The notes: generated from the letters alone by a model not told the origin. A stretch of DNA of 53,233 nucleotides from Treponema sp. (GCA_012520945.1 JAAYNH010000072.1:1-53233); one strand, 5' to 3'; positions 25,314 to 34,680 are shown, counted from the first letter of the stretch. Made by a program: numbers and translations.

Positions 25314-26860
25314 CTTTCTTTTTCCTCCTCCTTAATAATAGTAAAAACTGCATTTTCAATTGTGCTTTGCTTTTTTGATTCTATCATTTTAGAAATTTCT
25401 GTTTGAGAATCTTTTACTAAAGTATTTTGTTTTTTTGAAAGCTCATAATTTATTTTTGCATTAACATTATTTGAATCAAGCGACATTGCTTTTTTAAAAA
25501 ACTCAGATGCTTTTTCATAATGACCTTTTTCATAAAGTGCTATTCCACTATTATAATATATACCAAATAAAATATGTTCCGGAGCATCAGGAGAAATTTG
25601 TTCCATTTTTTTTAATGCATTTTCATTTTCTTTCAACATTAAATATGATGTAGCCAAACCAAACAAAGCATAATCTGAGTTTTCATCTAACATTTCATAG
25701 CTTTCAAAAAACTTTGCAACAGATTTTTCATAATTCTGTGAATGAAACAAAGTTGTCCCTTCTAAAATTTTTATTGAGCTTTTTGAAACCACATTACATG
25801 AATATAAAAAAGAAAGCAAAAATATAACAGTTATTATTGTTTTAGTTTTTTTATCTTTAAATTTATTGTAAGAAAAAAAATTAACTTCGCTAAAAATAAA
25901 ACCAAGACATATAAAAAGCAAAGATAAAAAAATAAAAAATCCATGGCGTTCTACAGAATGCAGCTCGTATCCATTTTGAACACCGCTTGAATTTTTATTA
26001 CTCAAAATAATTTCTAAAACCTTTGTTACAGAACCTTTTTCAAATGCTCTAACATACGTTACTGCATTTTTATTCAAAGGTAATTTTTCATTAATTTTTT
26101 TTGCAACTGTTTTCAAATAATTTTCTTCAAGTTTAGAATGAACTTCTGTAACTTTATCACCTGCTAAAATTTTTGTTCCTTCTTCAGAACCGAATCCAAC
26201 AATCACAACATTCATTCCATAACGAACCGCTTCAAAACACGCATTTTCAAGCTCTTGAAAAGTTTCACCTCCGTCTGTAAATAAAATGATTGTAGCAAAT
26301 TTTGCACTTTGGCTTGAAAATGAATTTATTGCTGCCTTAATACCTTTTCCAAGATTAGTTCCTGGAGCACTCATTAAGTCCACCGATAAACTTTTTGTCA
26401 ATGAAAAAATTGCCTCATAATCAGATGTTAAAGGAACAGCAAGAACACCGTCTCCTTTTGCAATAACAGCAGAAACTTCTATGTCTTCCAAATTTGATAA
26501 AATCATTTCAGCATAACGAGCACTTGACAAAAGACGATTCCTACCCAAAGTTTTTAAAACATCTTCTGCAAGCATACTACGTGAAGTGTCAAACACAAAA
26601 GAAACAGCACTGGCATTTTTTGTAACACCTACAGATTTAATTCCCCAACTAGGATTTATGATTGCAACAACCAAACAAATCCATGCAAAAGACCAAAATA
26701 ATATGCGAAAAAAACTACTCCGTTTATATTGATTAAAAACTTTCAGCGTATTTTTTTGTTGGCCGTAAAAAGCACCTAAATGATTTAAAACTTTTTTTTG
26801 TCTTTTAAAATACAATAACCAAATAGGAATTAATAAAAAAAATAAATAATACTTTTTCAT
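25262..26860 (-). CDS. BatB-BatC fusion: von Willebrand A domain plus TPR repeats
   Basis: A 532-residue protein. Hydrophobic segments at the N-terminus are followed by a von Willebrand factor A domain with a metal-site motif (FDTSRSMLAED, DxSxS). A further membrane segment near 320-355 ends with an odd FLYSCN, then comes a tetratricopeptide region (about 370-480, e.g. YYNSGIALYEKGHYEKASEF). In many Bat operons BatB (vWA) and BatC (TPR) are separate genes; here they are one reading frame. The family is linked to oxygen or envelope stress, but the mechanism is unknown. The start overlaps the batA stop by one base. Confidence 0.82.
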   Translation of the reverse strand: MKKYYLFFLLIPIWLLYFKRQKKVLNHLGAFYGQQKNTLKVFNQYKRSSFFRILFWSFAWICLVVAIINPSWGIKSVGVTKNASAVSFVFDTSRSMLAEDVLKTLGRNRLLSSARYAEMILSNLEDIEVSAVIAKGDGVLAVPLTSDYEAIFSLTKSLSVDLMSAPGTNLGKGIKAAINSFSSQSAKFATIILFTDGGETFQELENACFEAVRYGMNVVIVGFGSEEGTKILAGDKVTEVHSKLEENYLKTVAKKINEKLPLNKNAVTYVRAFEKGSVTKVLEIILSNKNSSGVQNGYELHSVERHGFFIFLSLLFICLGFIFSEVNFFSYNKFKDKKTKTIITVIFLLSFLYSCNVVSKSSIKILEGTTLFHSQNYEKSVAKFFESYEMLDENSDYALFGLATSYLMLKENENALKKMEQISPDAPEHILFGIYYNSGIALYEKGHYEKASEFFKKAMSLDSNNVNAKINYELSKKQNTLVKDSQTEISKMIESKKQSTIENAVFTIIKEEEKERWQSQISNENISAQNDY

Positions 26861-27861
26861 TAAATTAACTCCTTCATATAAAGTCTACGCAAAACCCAAG
26901 ACATAACAAAAGCTAAAAGTGCAACTTGTAAAGCATAACTAAAATATTTTTCTTTTGAATTTTTATAAAAAAAACTTTGCACTGTTTTTTCTTTTTTTGC
27001 AGCATATGATAAAGCATCTGTTAATGCATAAACATTTTCAGAAGAAAAATATGAACCATCTGTTTCTAAAGCAAGTGTACGTAAAAAATTATCATCAAAA
27101 TTTGAATCTAAATAGCCGGAATATCTTTTTCCGGTTTTAACATCCGTATACTCAAGTGGCACAGTACCTTTTGTTCCTATACCAATAATGTATAATTTAA
27201 TATTCTTTTCTTTTGCAAGCCTCGATGCGGTTTTAGGATGAATTACCCCTGCATTATTTTCTCCATCTGTTAAAAGTATAATGGATTTTTTTGGAGCTTG
27301 TGAATTTGAAAGATGCAAAACCGCAGAACTAATTCCTGTGCCTAAAGCAGTTCCTTCGCCCATTTCGCCAATTTTCAAATTGTTTAATCGTATTTTGAAA
27401 AAATCATAATCCGTTGTTGGCGGAACAATAATTGCAGCTTCAGAACCTAATGCAACCAACCCAAAAGATGTTCCTTGCATATTTTCAATCATTTGTTTAA
27501 TTGCATTTTTTGCAATATTTAATCTTGTATCAACTCCAACATCTTTTGCAGCCATTGAAGGACTTGTATCCAAGACAAAAACTATTTCACTGCCCTTTGA
27601 TGTAAAAACTTTTTCCTGTTTTAAAATTACAGGAGAAGCCCAAGCAACAATCAATGAAAAATAACCTAAAATAAAAAATGCCGTTGAAACAATTCGTGCA
27701 ACTTTAAAAACAGAAGCATTCCATGAAAAAGTTTTTCCGTTCCAATCCGAGATAGTTAACGGAAAAGAAATTTTTACTAAAATACCAAATTTACGTAAAA
27801 GATAATACAGAGGAATTGATAACAAAAACAAAAAAGCAAAAGGATTTTCAAAGTGTAACAT
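26860..27861 (-). CDS. BatA: membrane-anchored von Willebrand A protein
   Basis: A 333-residue protein with two N-terminal hydrophobic segments (FAFLFLLSIPLYYLL; the second near 55-75), a vWA domain with the metal-site motif LDTSPSMAAKD, TTDYD and LLTDGENNAG, and a C-terminal membrane segment. The start MLHFENPFAF is chosen because GAGGAA lies 7 nt before it and it matches the typical BatA beginning; an upstream in-frame ATG would overlap the previous gene further. It overlaps the upstream gene by 14 bp, indicating coupling. Confidence 0.85.
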   Translation of the reverse strand: MLHFENPFAFLFLLSIPLYYLLRKFGILVKISFPLTISDWNGKTFSWNASVFKVARIVSTAFFILGYFSLIVAWASPVILKQEKVFTSKGSEIVFVLDTSPSMAAKDVGVDTRLNIAKNAIKQMIENMQGTSFGLVALGSEAAIIVPPTTDYDFFKIRLNNLKIGEMGEGTALGTGISSAVLHLSNSQAPKKSIILLTDGENNAGVIHPKTASRLAKEKNIKLYIIGIGTKGTVPLEYTDVKTGKRYSGYLDSNFDDNFLRTLALETDGSYFSSENVYALTDALSYAAKKEKTVQSFFYKNSKEKYFSYALQVALLAFVMSWVLRRLYMKELI

Positions 27862-28777
27862 TTTCACATTCCTCATAAAACAAAACATTTTTTTCTACAG
27901 ATTCAATTAATTGATTTTTTTCTTCCACTGATAACGCAATTTGTTCTGAAGAAAATTTAATTTTATCCAGCATTTCCAAAATTTCATAAAGTTCTAAACT
28001 TTGATTTTCACATTTACTTTTTGCTTCTAGTTTTAAATTTTCTTCATTAAAGTTATCTCTTTGAATTTCTTTTTCAGAAAAGACAAATTGCTTTAACGTA
28101 ACAAAGTTATATAAATAATTTTTTATCTCTGAGGATGTTAAAACAAAAAAATCATTAGAAAAATTTTCAGAAAAAAATGCACATAAAATTTCGTACAATT
28201 TTTTTGCAAATGTTTTTTCTTCAAGGTCAAAGCAACTTTTTTTTAGCAATTTTAATTTTTTCAACGTTTTTCGACAATTACGCGAATGAAGATTTTTAAA
28301 AAAAACTTTTTTAAAAAAATTCTTTACTTGTGAAAACTTCAAAAGAAATCCTGTAACAAAAACAAAAAACAAAACAGTAATAAAAATAATACTGTAAATA
28401 AAATAAGTTGTTCCGGGAACAAGAATAGGACTTTGTAAAGGTTGCAATGTTTCTTCATTCGTTTTTTCTAAAATAGAGTTAACAAAAATTTCCGGAACAT
28501 TAATTGAAAAATTTTCCGTTATTTGTATTGGATTGAATTGTATAGCTCCGGTTTTCCATGGAATTATTTTCAAATTAAGGATATCATTTCCGCCTTCTTT
28601 ATAAAACTGTGCTGACAAAATAGTTACATCATTTTCAATTGTTTTAAAACTTTCTTCCATATTAATGTCTATAATTTCATCATTGGAAAATTCAAAATTT
28701 GTTTTTAATGTAATTATATAATTTGCTTCATCTCCACAATATATTTCTTTTGGAATTAAAACCGCACTTTGAATCAT
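27848..28777 (-). CDS. Bat-operon protein of unknown family, one central membrane segment
   Basis: A 309-residue protein without a recognised domain. Residues 1-110 are beta-rich and recall a short BatD-like periplasmic sandwich (CGDEANYIITLKTN, ILNLKIIPWKTGAIQFNPIQ). A strong membrane segment follows (YFIYSIIFITVLFFVFVTGF, about 127-147), then a Lys/Glu/Phe-rich cytoplasmic half. It lacks a cleavable signal peptide. In related operons this slot between the DUF58 and vWA genes holds a protein of similar shape (DUF4381-like), but I cannot prove homology. GAGG before the ATG supports the start. Confidence 0.65.
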   Translation of the reverse strand: MIQSAVLIPKEIYCGDEANYIITLKTNFEFSNDEIIDINMEESFKTIENDVTILSAQFYKEGGNDILNLKIIPWKTGAIQFNPIQITENFSINVPEIFVNSILEKTNEETLQPLQSPILVPGTTYFIYSIIFITVLFFVFVTGFLLKFSQVKNFFKKVFFKNLHSRNCRKTLKKLKLLKKSCFDLEEKTFAKKLYEILCAFFSENFSNDFFVLTSSEIKNYLYNFVTLKQFVFSEKEIQRDNFNEENLKLEAKSKCENQSLELYEILEMLDKIKFSSEQIALSVEEKNQLIESVEKNVLFYEECENVTL

Positions 28778-28792
28778 ATAAACCTCATAAAA

Positions 28793-29698
28793 TTATCCAC
28801 GACGTCGTGAAGAAAAAAACTTATTCAAAACAAAAACCGGATCATCTTTTGTTGAAAGAAACAAAGGGGAAACACCTCTTTTATTACAAACAGAAACAAA
28901 TTTTTCAATTCTCTTCTGTCCCGCAATCTTCCATTCTTTTTTAAAACTTTCATTTTCTGTGGGATACATTTCAAAAACTTTTGTTTCAGGATCATAAAAA
29001 GGCAACATACCTACACTCGGAAAATCCGTATCAATTGAATCACTTAAATTCACTGCAACAACATCATGCTTTATAGCAAGTGAAGCTAACGCATCTTCAT
29101 AAAATGCACAACGAAAATCCGAAAGAATAACAACCAACGAACGTTTTTTCAAAATTTTTTCAGCACCGCGCAATGCATTTGTTAATACAGAACCTGCCTT
29201 AATTTTTTTTGGTATGCGATTCAATTGCTGCAACAAAAGCATAGCATTGTCTTTGCCCGTTTTAGGTTCTGAGATAAACTGTAATTCACCGTCAAATAAA
29301 ATTAATCCCACAGGACTAGCATTTTGTTCAGCAGCAAAAGTTAGCAAACATGCAGCTTCACTTGCAACTTGTAAACGCGATTTTTTTCCACTTCCTAATT
29401 CCATTGATAAAGAGCGGTCAAGCAAAACAAATACAACCATTTCTTTTTCTTCATCAAAAATTTTTACATATGGTTTATTCATTCTTGCAGTAACGTTCCA
29501 GTCAATTGTACGTACATCATCACCGATGAAATATTCGCGAACGCCTGAGAATTCAATTCCTTGACCGCGACGCAAAGAACGAAACGCACCACTTTGCATA
29601 CTAGTTGCAATACTTTTTGCAGAAAGGCGTAACAAAGACGCACGGCTTACTAAATTTGAGGAATCTTCAAAAAGAGGAACATATTCATCCCTTTCCAT
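28793..29698 (-). CDS. DUF58 domain protein (vWA-like)
   Basis: A 301-residue cytoplasmic protein of the DUF58 family, found next to MoxR ATPases. The family block EFSGVREYFIGDDVRTIDWN is present (about 48-67), followed by a vWA-like fold with the metal-site motif LDRSLSMELGSG. DUF58 proteins are thought to be MoxR partners in protein maturation or stress response. Its ATG begins one base after the moxR stop codon, so translation is coupled. Confidence 0.9.
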   Translation of the reverse strand: MERDEYVPLFEDSSNLVSRASLLRLSAKSIATSMQSGAFRSLRRGQGIEFSGVREYFIGDDVRTIDWNVTARMNKPYVKIFDEEKEMVVFVLLDRSLSMELGSGKKSRLQVASEAACLLTFAAEQNASPVGLILFDGELQFISEPKTGKDNAMLLLQQLNRIPKKIKAGSVLTNALRGAEKILKKRSLVVILSDFRCAFYEDALASLAIKHDVVAVNLSDSIDTDFPSVGMLPFYDPETKVFEMYPTENESFKKEWKIAGQKRIEKFVSVCNKRGVSPLFLSTKDDPVFVLNKFFSSRRRG

Positions 29699-29700
29699 TT

Positions 29701-30699
29701 TTATGGAACCGGAACCAATGTAAGAATTTTTTCAACTAAATCATCGCTTGTTATTCCATCGGCTAGAGCTTCATAAGAAAGAACAAGACGATGTCGCAAA
29801 ACCATTGGGGCAACTTTTTTAATATCTTCCGGTAAAACATAATTACGACCGGCAAACATTGCGACAACTTTAGCACATTTTAAAAGTGCAATTGAACCGC
29901 GCGGAGAAACACCAAATGAAATATAACGCAAAATATAATTTTTTGATTTTCCGCTAACAACAGACATCGTTCCTAGAGGATTTACACGTGTGTTTTTTCT
30001 TGTGACAGAAACCAAAGAAACAATATAATTTATCAGTGTTTCATCACACGAAATTTTTTCAACCAAATTACGAAAATCATACAACTGCTCCGCTGTAAAA
30101 ACTTTCCGCACTTCAATGCTTTCAAAATCACCGCCTTGTGCAACGATTTTTGCTTCTTCCGTTACACTTGGATAGCTTGCGTGAACTTTGAGCAAAAATC
30201 TGTCAAGCTCCGCTTCCGGCAAAGCATACGTTCCTTCTTGTTCAATAGGATTTTGCGTTGCAAGAACAAAAAACGGCTTGGGTAACTCATAACTTTGCTC
30301 TCCAATTGTCACTTGATATTCAGCCATTGCTTCCAAAAGTGCAGACTGAACTTTTGCAGGAGCCCTGTTAATTTCATCCGCTAAAACAACGTTGGCAAAA
30401 ACAGGTCCTTTACGAACAGAAAATTTACCTGTATTTTGTTCATATACTAATGTTCCGGAAACATCAGCCGGAAGTAAATCCGGAGTAAATTGAATTCGTT
30501 TGAACGAAAGATCACTAACTTGTGCAAATGTTTTCACTGCCAAAGTTTTTGCCAAACCGGGACAACCTTCAAGCAAAACGTGCCCGCCAACTATCATCGC
30601 TGTTAAAATTCCGTCAACAACCTCCGTTTGACCAACAACACGTTTTGCAATCTCTTTTTTGCATTTTTCTATTAATTTTGACGCTTCTGTTATTTCCAT
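29701..30699 (-). CDS. moxR: MoxR family AAA+ ATPase
   Basis: A 332-residue chaperone-like ATPase: Walker A GCPGLAKTLAVKTF, Walker B VVLADEINRAPAKVQSALLEA, sensor region LATQNPIEQEGTYALPEAELDRF. It heads the minus-strand operon with DUF58, Bat, Smr and J-domain genes. There is no Shine-Dalgarno site before its ATG and the -10 hexamer ends 7 nt upstream, so its mRNA is predicted to be leaderless while every downstream gene has a ribosome site or overlap. Confidence 0.95.
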   Translation of the reverse strand: MEITEASKLIEKCKKEIAKRVVGQTEVVDGILTAMIVGGHVLLEGCPGLAKTLAVKTFAQVSDLSFKRIQFTPDLLPADVSGTLVYEQNTGKFSVRKGPVFANVVLADEINRAPAKVQSALLEAMAEYQVTIGEQSYELPKPFFVLATQNPIEQEGTYALPEAELDRFLLKVHASYPSVTEEAKIVAQGGDFESIEVRKVFTAEQLYDFRNLVEKISCDETLINYIVSLVSVTRKNTRVNPLGTMSVVSGKSKNYILRYISFGVSPRGSIALLKCAKVVAMFAGRNYVLPEDIKKVAPMVLRHRLVLSYEALADGITSDDLVEKILTLVPVP

Positions 30700-30705
30700 A
30701 CTTAA

Positions 30706-30734
30706 AGATTAACAGAAAAAATGCATTTTCGCAA
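30706..30734 (-). promoter_or_regulatory. Promoter of the moxR-Bat operon, predicted leaderless
   Basis: On the minus strand TTGCGA (30734-30729), 17 bp, TAATCT (30711-30706); the ATG at 30699 is 7 nt after it. The -10 is imperfect, so the call is moderate. Confidence 0.45.
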
Positions 30735-30742
30735 CATGAGCA

Positions 30743-32488
30743 TTATTCGTTATAAGTGCGTTTTACTTTTTTTGTAGTTGTCATTTCTAAAGGCTTATCC
30801 AAAAACGTTGTTTTCGAAATGCGTGCATAAGGTTGTAATGTTTTGTTCACTTTAGCAATAATTTCTGCAACTTCAACTTTCATTCGTTCTTGGCCTTCTT
30901 TACTTTCGCGCGTCATATCAATGCGTTTAAACAAATCGTCTGAAGTATAAACCAACGCTTCAATTCCTTCGGATTTTGTCGCTTTATCTATGATATAACC
31001 TTTTATTGTAATTTGCTCAATATCGGTAAATAACTGAAACGCATTTTCTACTTCTTCCGGAAAGACATTCTTTCCACCTTCAGTAACAATCATATTTTTG
31101 GCTCGTCCTGCAAGATACAAATATCCTTCATTATCTAATCTACCCAAATCTCCCGTTTTGAAAAAACCATCTTCGGTAAAAACCTCTGCAGTTTCTTCAG
31201 GCATATTGTAGTATCCTTGCATTACCATCGGACCTTTTACAACAACTTCACCTATACCATTTTCATCTTCGTCAATAATTTTCATTTCCATGTACGGATG
31301 AAAATATTGTCCCACACTTTCAATTTTAAAATGCTCTTTAGGATTCAATGCAATAATTGGAGATGTTTCCGTTAAACCGTAACCTTGAACAAAATCAATT
31401 CCTAATTGATTATAAAGTTTGAAAACACTTAGAGCTAATGGACCTCCACCGGAGATAGCCACACGAAGATTTTCCAAACTGACTTTTTTCAAAATGAAAC
31501 CAAACATTTTTTTACCGGGGTTTACACCGAATAATTTTTTTACAAAATATGAAATGCCCATCATAAAACGAATAAGCCCATAAACTACCGGACCTTTTGC
31601 TTTTACACCTTTCAGAACACCGGCAAGCAATTTATTAAACAAAAGCGGAACTCCCAAAAGCATTGTAATTTTGCCTTCTTTTAATTCTTTAAGCATTCGC
31701 GTAACTGCCATTGTTTTTGCAAAAACGATTTCAGCACCCACAGAAATTGATTCAATAAAAACCGCTTGCATTGTATACGCATGATGAATAGGTAAAAGTG
31801 CATAAAAAACATCTTCCGGAAAAATCAAAAGACGAGACTGAGCGATAAAAGCATCAGACACTAAGTTTTTGTGAGAAAGCATTACACCCTTAGGATTTCC
31901 TGTTGTTCCCGATGTAAACAAAATTGCCGCTAAATCATTTTCATTAGGCATATTTGCGATATGTGTTTTTTTTGCTTTTAAATTATATACGTATTCTTCT
32001 GAATGTTTTTTACTTAACGATAAAATTTTCATTCTTTTTACATAATCAAGCGATGAATTTAAAAAATGCTCAAGTTTTTCTTCATCTACAAAAAACAATT
32101 TTGGCTGCGAAACTTTCAAAAGATTTTCCATTTCTTTTTCTGTCAAAGCATAATCTATCGGAACGATAACAGCACCTGCAAATCCGGCCGCTAAAAAGAC
32201 AGTTGCCCATTCAGGTGAGTTTTTTCCGGAAACAGCAACTCTATCTCCTTTTGAAACACCTTTTTCTAACATCCACTGAGAAAGTCGTTGTACATTTGCA
32301 TAAACTTCATTATAAGTCAATGTATTTCGATCCGGTTCGAAATCCGTAAATCCGTTGCGTTCACCGTGTCGACTTGCAGTGATGGTAAAAAGCTCCGGCA
32401 AAGTAGGCCACTCACCTTTGAAAACTTCTCCCCGATAATCATCCAAAAAAGCCCATGGACAAATTAGTGGCTTATTTTTTTTAACCAT
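30743..32488 (-). CDS. AMP-forming long-chain acyl-CoA synthetase
   Basis: A 581-residue member of the adenylate-forming family. The AMP motif LFTSGTTGNPKGVMLSHKN and the later GYGLTETSPIIALNP and KTGDLGRLDNEGYLYLAGR blocks are present. It should activate free fatty acids to acyl-CoA (or acyl-ACP) at the membrane, letting the cell use host or environmental fatty acids beside its own synthesis. Most like long-chain fatty-acid ligases, but chain length is unknown. A Shine-Dalgarno site (AAGGA) precedes the ATG. It lies upstream of moxR on the same strand. Confidence 0.9.
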   Translation of the reverse strand: MVKKNKPLICPWAFLDDYRGEVFKGEWPTLPELFTITASRHGERNGFTDFEPDRNTLTYNEVYANVQRLSQWMLEKGVSKGDRVAVSGKNSPEWATVFLAAGFAGAVIVPIDYALTEKEMENLLKVSQPKLFFVDEEKLEHFLNSSLDYVKRMKILSLSKKHSEEYVYNLKAKKTHIANMPNENDLAAILFTSGTTGNPKGVMLSHKNLVSDAFIAQSRLLIFPEDVFYALLPIHHAYTMQAVFIESISVGAEIVFAKTMAVTRMLKELKEGKITMLLGVPLLFNKLLAGVLKGVKAKGPVVYGLIRFMMGISYFVKKLFGVNPGKKMFGFILKKVSLENLRVAISGGGPLALSVFKLYNQLGIDFVQGYGLTETSPIIALNPKEHFKIESVGQYFHPYMEMKIIDEDENGIGEVVVKGPMVMQGYYNMPEETAEVFTEDGFFKTGDLGRLDNEGYLYLAGRAKNMIVTEGGKNVFPEEVENAFQLFTDIEQITIKGYIIDKATKSEGIEALVYTSDDLFKRIDMTRESKEGQERMKVEVAEIIAKVNKTLQPYARISKTTFLDKPLEMTTTKKVKRTYNE

Positions 32489-32586
32489 TTATATATCCTT
32501 ATAAATATAAAATTTCTCCAATTTATGTAGACACAAATATTTAAAAAAGGTTGCAAAAAAAATAAATAATCAAATAAAAAAAATTA

Positions 32587-32615
32587 TTGATAATTCTTCT
32601 CGTTCGGTCTATAAT
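32587..32615 (+). promoter_or_regulatory. Near-consensus promoter of the tandem NlpC/P60 gene
   Basis: TTGATA (32587-32592), 17 bp, TATAAT (32610-32615). The ATG is at 32625, so the predicted leader is 0-4 nt, with no Shine-Dalgarno site. It is the strongest promoter match among the leaderless group. The rest of the 136-bp gap to the divergent acyl-CoA synthetase gene is A/T-rich without other clear features. Confidence 0.75.
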
Positions 32616-32624
32616 CTATTAAGT

Positions 32625-33641
32625 ATGAAAAAATCTATTTTTGTTACCATAGTTTTTTTCTTTTTTTTCTCATTGTATGGACAAAATGATGCAATTGCCA
32701 AACGTGAAAATTTTGTCGAACATAGCAAAACTTATTTAGGGGTCCCATATGTATGGGGTGGAACAACAACAAGTGGCATGGATTGTTCGGGTTTTGTTTA
32801 TATGGCGGCACGTAATGGTATAAAATTACAATTACCACGAAGTGCAAAAGCAATGTCTGCCAAAAGTACAAAAATTGAAAAAGATGACTTAGAAAAAGGC
32901 GACTTGCTTTTTTTTAAAACAAACACGGATCCAAACATCAGTCATGTAGGCATTTATTTAGGAAACAATGAATTTATTCACTGTGCTTCAAGTGGTAGCA
33001 AAACCGGAGTTATCATATCATCTGTTGCTGAAAACTATTGGGCAGAAAATTTCATTAGTGCAGGACAAATTTTACCAAGTGCAAAAATACAAAACACAAC
33101 TGAAATAGCTAAAAAGACAAGCGAACACATAAATTCTACAAAGATTGCCGAAAAGCCTAAAAATTCGGATTTCCTCAAATCTGAAAAGACGGCGGAGAGT
33201 GAAAAAAAAGTTGCGGTTTTCAAAAAACCTCCCAATATTAATAATTTATCCGGCAAAGAAAAACGCAAAATTTTCACTGATGCTTGTCTTTCTTGCATTG
33301 CCACTCCTTATAAAATTGACGGAACATCAAAAAACGGAGTTGATGCCTCCGGATTTATTTTTGCTATTGCTCGCGATTTATTCGGCATGGAAACATTTCC
33401 ACGCACAGTTGGTGCCCTTTTTTTATATGCACATAGAATCAAAGAATCTTCCGCACAACCCGGTGATATCATATTTTTTCATAAAAACGGACAAATTTAT
33501 CATGCCGGTGTTTTTCTTGGAAAAGGAAAATTCATTCATTCTTTTGATTCGCAAATAAAACCCGGAGTACAAATTTCTACATTAAAGGACGAACCTTTTA
33601 AGTCAGAATATCATTCTATTGCAAAAATTTTTTCAGAATAG
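32625..33641 (+). CDS. Secreted tandem NlpC/P60 protein, second domain lacking the catalytic Cys
   Basis: A 338-residue protein with an N-terminal signal peptide (FVTIVFFFFFSLYG). Domain 1 (about 28-150) is a complete NlpC/P60 cysteine peptidase: C54 (GMDCSGF), H107 (ISHVGIYLG) and H119. Such enzymes cut peptides of peptidoglycan. A Lys/Glu-rich linker (about 155-210) leads to domain 2 (about 215-338), which keeps the fold and histidines (H293, H305) but has alanine where the cysteine should be (GVDASGF, A241). Domain 2 is probably a binding module. Transcription starts within about 4 nt of the ATG. Confidence 0.88.
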   Translation: MKKSIFVTIVFFFFFSLYGQNDAIAKRENFVEHSKTYLGVPYVWGGTTTSGMDCSGFVYMAARNGIKLQLPRSAKAMSAKSTKIEKDDLEKGDLLFFKTNTDPNISHVGIYLGNNEFIHCASSGSKTGVIISSVAENYWAENFISAGQILPSAKIQNTTEIAKKTSEHINSTKIAEKPKNSDFLKSEKTAESEKKVAVFKKPPNINNLSGKEKRKIFTDACLSCIATPYKIDGTSKNGVDASGFIFAIARDLFGMETFPRTVGALFLYAHRIKESSAQPGDIIFFHKNGQIYHAGVFLGKGKFIHSFDSQIKPGVQISTLKDEPFKSEYHSIAKIFSE

Positions 33642-33686
33642 TGTAACTATTTTTCGCTTTCAATTGTTTTTTTGACGGAGCAATTT

Positions 33687-34328
33687 ATGAAAAAACAAAT
33701 CATTTTCTTTCTATTATTTATGTCTGTTTTTTTTATTTCATGCAACACAGAAATTAATATTACAATTAACGATAATAATTCTGCAACAATCGAAATAGAT
33801 ACTAACAGTAGCAAAGTTCTTGAAAATACAATTTCCACACTTTTAGGCGTTGAAGAAGATGTTGTTTTTTTTTCAAAAGAAGAAATTGAAAAAGCTTTTT
33901 CACAAACTGATTTTCAAGTAATAAATGTAAAATCTAAAGGAAAACTTGGTCTTACTTTATTATTAAAAACTCAAAATTTCAACAAAGCATTTAACATATT
34001 ACCTGAAGCGGTAAAGATTGAAAAAAACACTATCTACTTTGATTTATCTCCAAAAGTAATGCAAAACGTTGCAAATTTTTTACCTACAGATATAAATGAT
34101 TATTTAGCTTTATTAATGGCACCATGCTTTGACGGTACTTCTATGCCAAGTGATGAATATATTGAATTGATAAATGTAATTTATGGTGAAAGTTTAGCAG
34201 AAGAATTAAATAAAGCAAAAATTAAACTGAATTTTACTACATCTAACGGAAAAAAGTTTTTTTACACTGAAACTTTGGTAGATTTTTTAAGTGGCAATTT
34301 AAAAAATACTTATAAAATCGTTTTGTAA
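33687..34328 (+). CDS. Lipoprotein of unknown function
   Basis: A 213-residue predicted lipoprotein: MKKQIIFFLLFMSVFFISC carries a lipobox-like end, so the mature chain begins at Cys-Asn-Thr-Glu. The mature part starts beta-rich (INITINDNNSATIEID) and has no domain I recognise. The start at 33687 is favoured by GGAG just before it and by the signal peptide; a start 15 bp earlier would only add five residues. It lies 45 bp after the NlpC/P60 gene. Confidence 0.75.
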   Translation: MKKQIIFFLLFMSVFFISCNTEINITINDNNSATIEIDTNSSKVLENTISTLLGVEEDVVFFSKEEIEKAFSQTDFQVINVKSKGKLGLTLLLKTQNFNKAFNILPEAVKIEKNTIYFDLSPKVMQNVANFLPTDINDYLALLMAPCFDGTSMPSDEYIELINVIYGESLAEELNKAKIKLNFTTSNGKKFFYTETLVDFLSGNLKNTYKIVL

Positions 34329-34384
34329 AATATATATATTTTTTTTACTGCTTACCCCTAAAAAATTACACAAAAAAAATTATA

Positions 34385-34413
34385 TTGCCATTTACCTTTT
34401 TAGATGTTATAAT
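34385..34413 (+). promoter_or_regulatory. Promoter of the pspC gene
   Basis: TTGCCA (34385-34390), 17 bp, perfect TATAAT (34408-34413). Predicted start near 34420, with a normal 28-nt leader and a Shine-Dalgarno site. Confidence 0.75.
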
Positions 34414-34447
34414 CTAATAAAGAAATATAAGCTAAAAGAAGGATTAA

Positions 34448-34645
34448 ATGAGCAAAAAAAAATTATACAAATCAAAAGATAAAATGCTCTTTGGTGTTTG
34501 TGGAGGAATAGCTGAATATTTTAATACAGACCCTACAATTGTACGACTTGGAACTGTTCTTTTAAGTCTTTTTGTAGGCTCAGGACTTTTAGCATATATT
34601 ATAGCAATAATTATTATACCTGAAAAACCATCTAAAACAGATTAA
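34448..34645 (+). CDS. Small PspC-domain membrane protein
   Basis: A 65-residue protein consisting of one PspC domain: KLYKSKDKMLFGVCGGIAEY, then DPTIVRLGTVLLSLF and a membrane helix (LLAYIIAIIIIP). PspC proteins sense or buffer envelope stress in partnership with PspA; no pspA is nearby. A good Shine-Dalgarno site (AAGGA) precedes the ATG. The FN3 lipoprotein genes follow. Confidence 0.9.
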   Translation: MSKKKLYKSKDKMLFGVCGGIAEYFNTDPTIVRLGTVLLSLFVGSGLLAYIIAIIIIPEKPSKTD

Positions 34646-34680
34646 CCATTTTTCACGGTACATAAAATCAGGAGAGAAGA

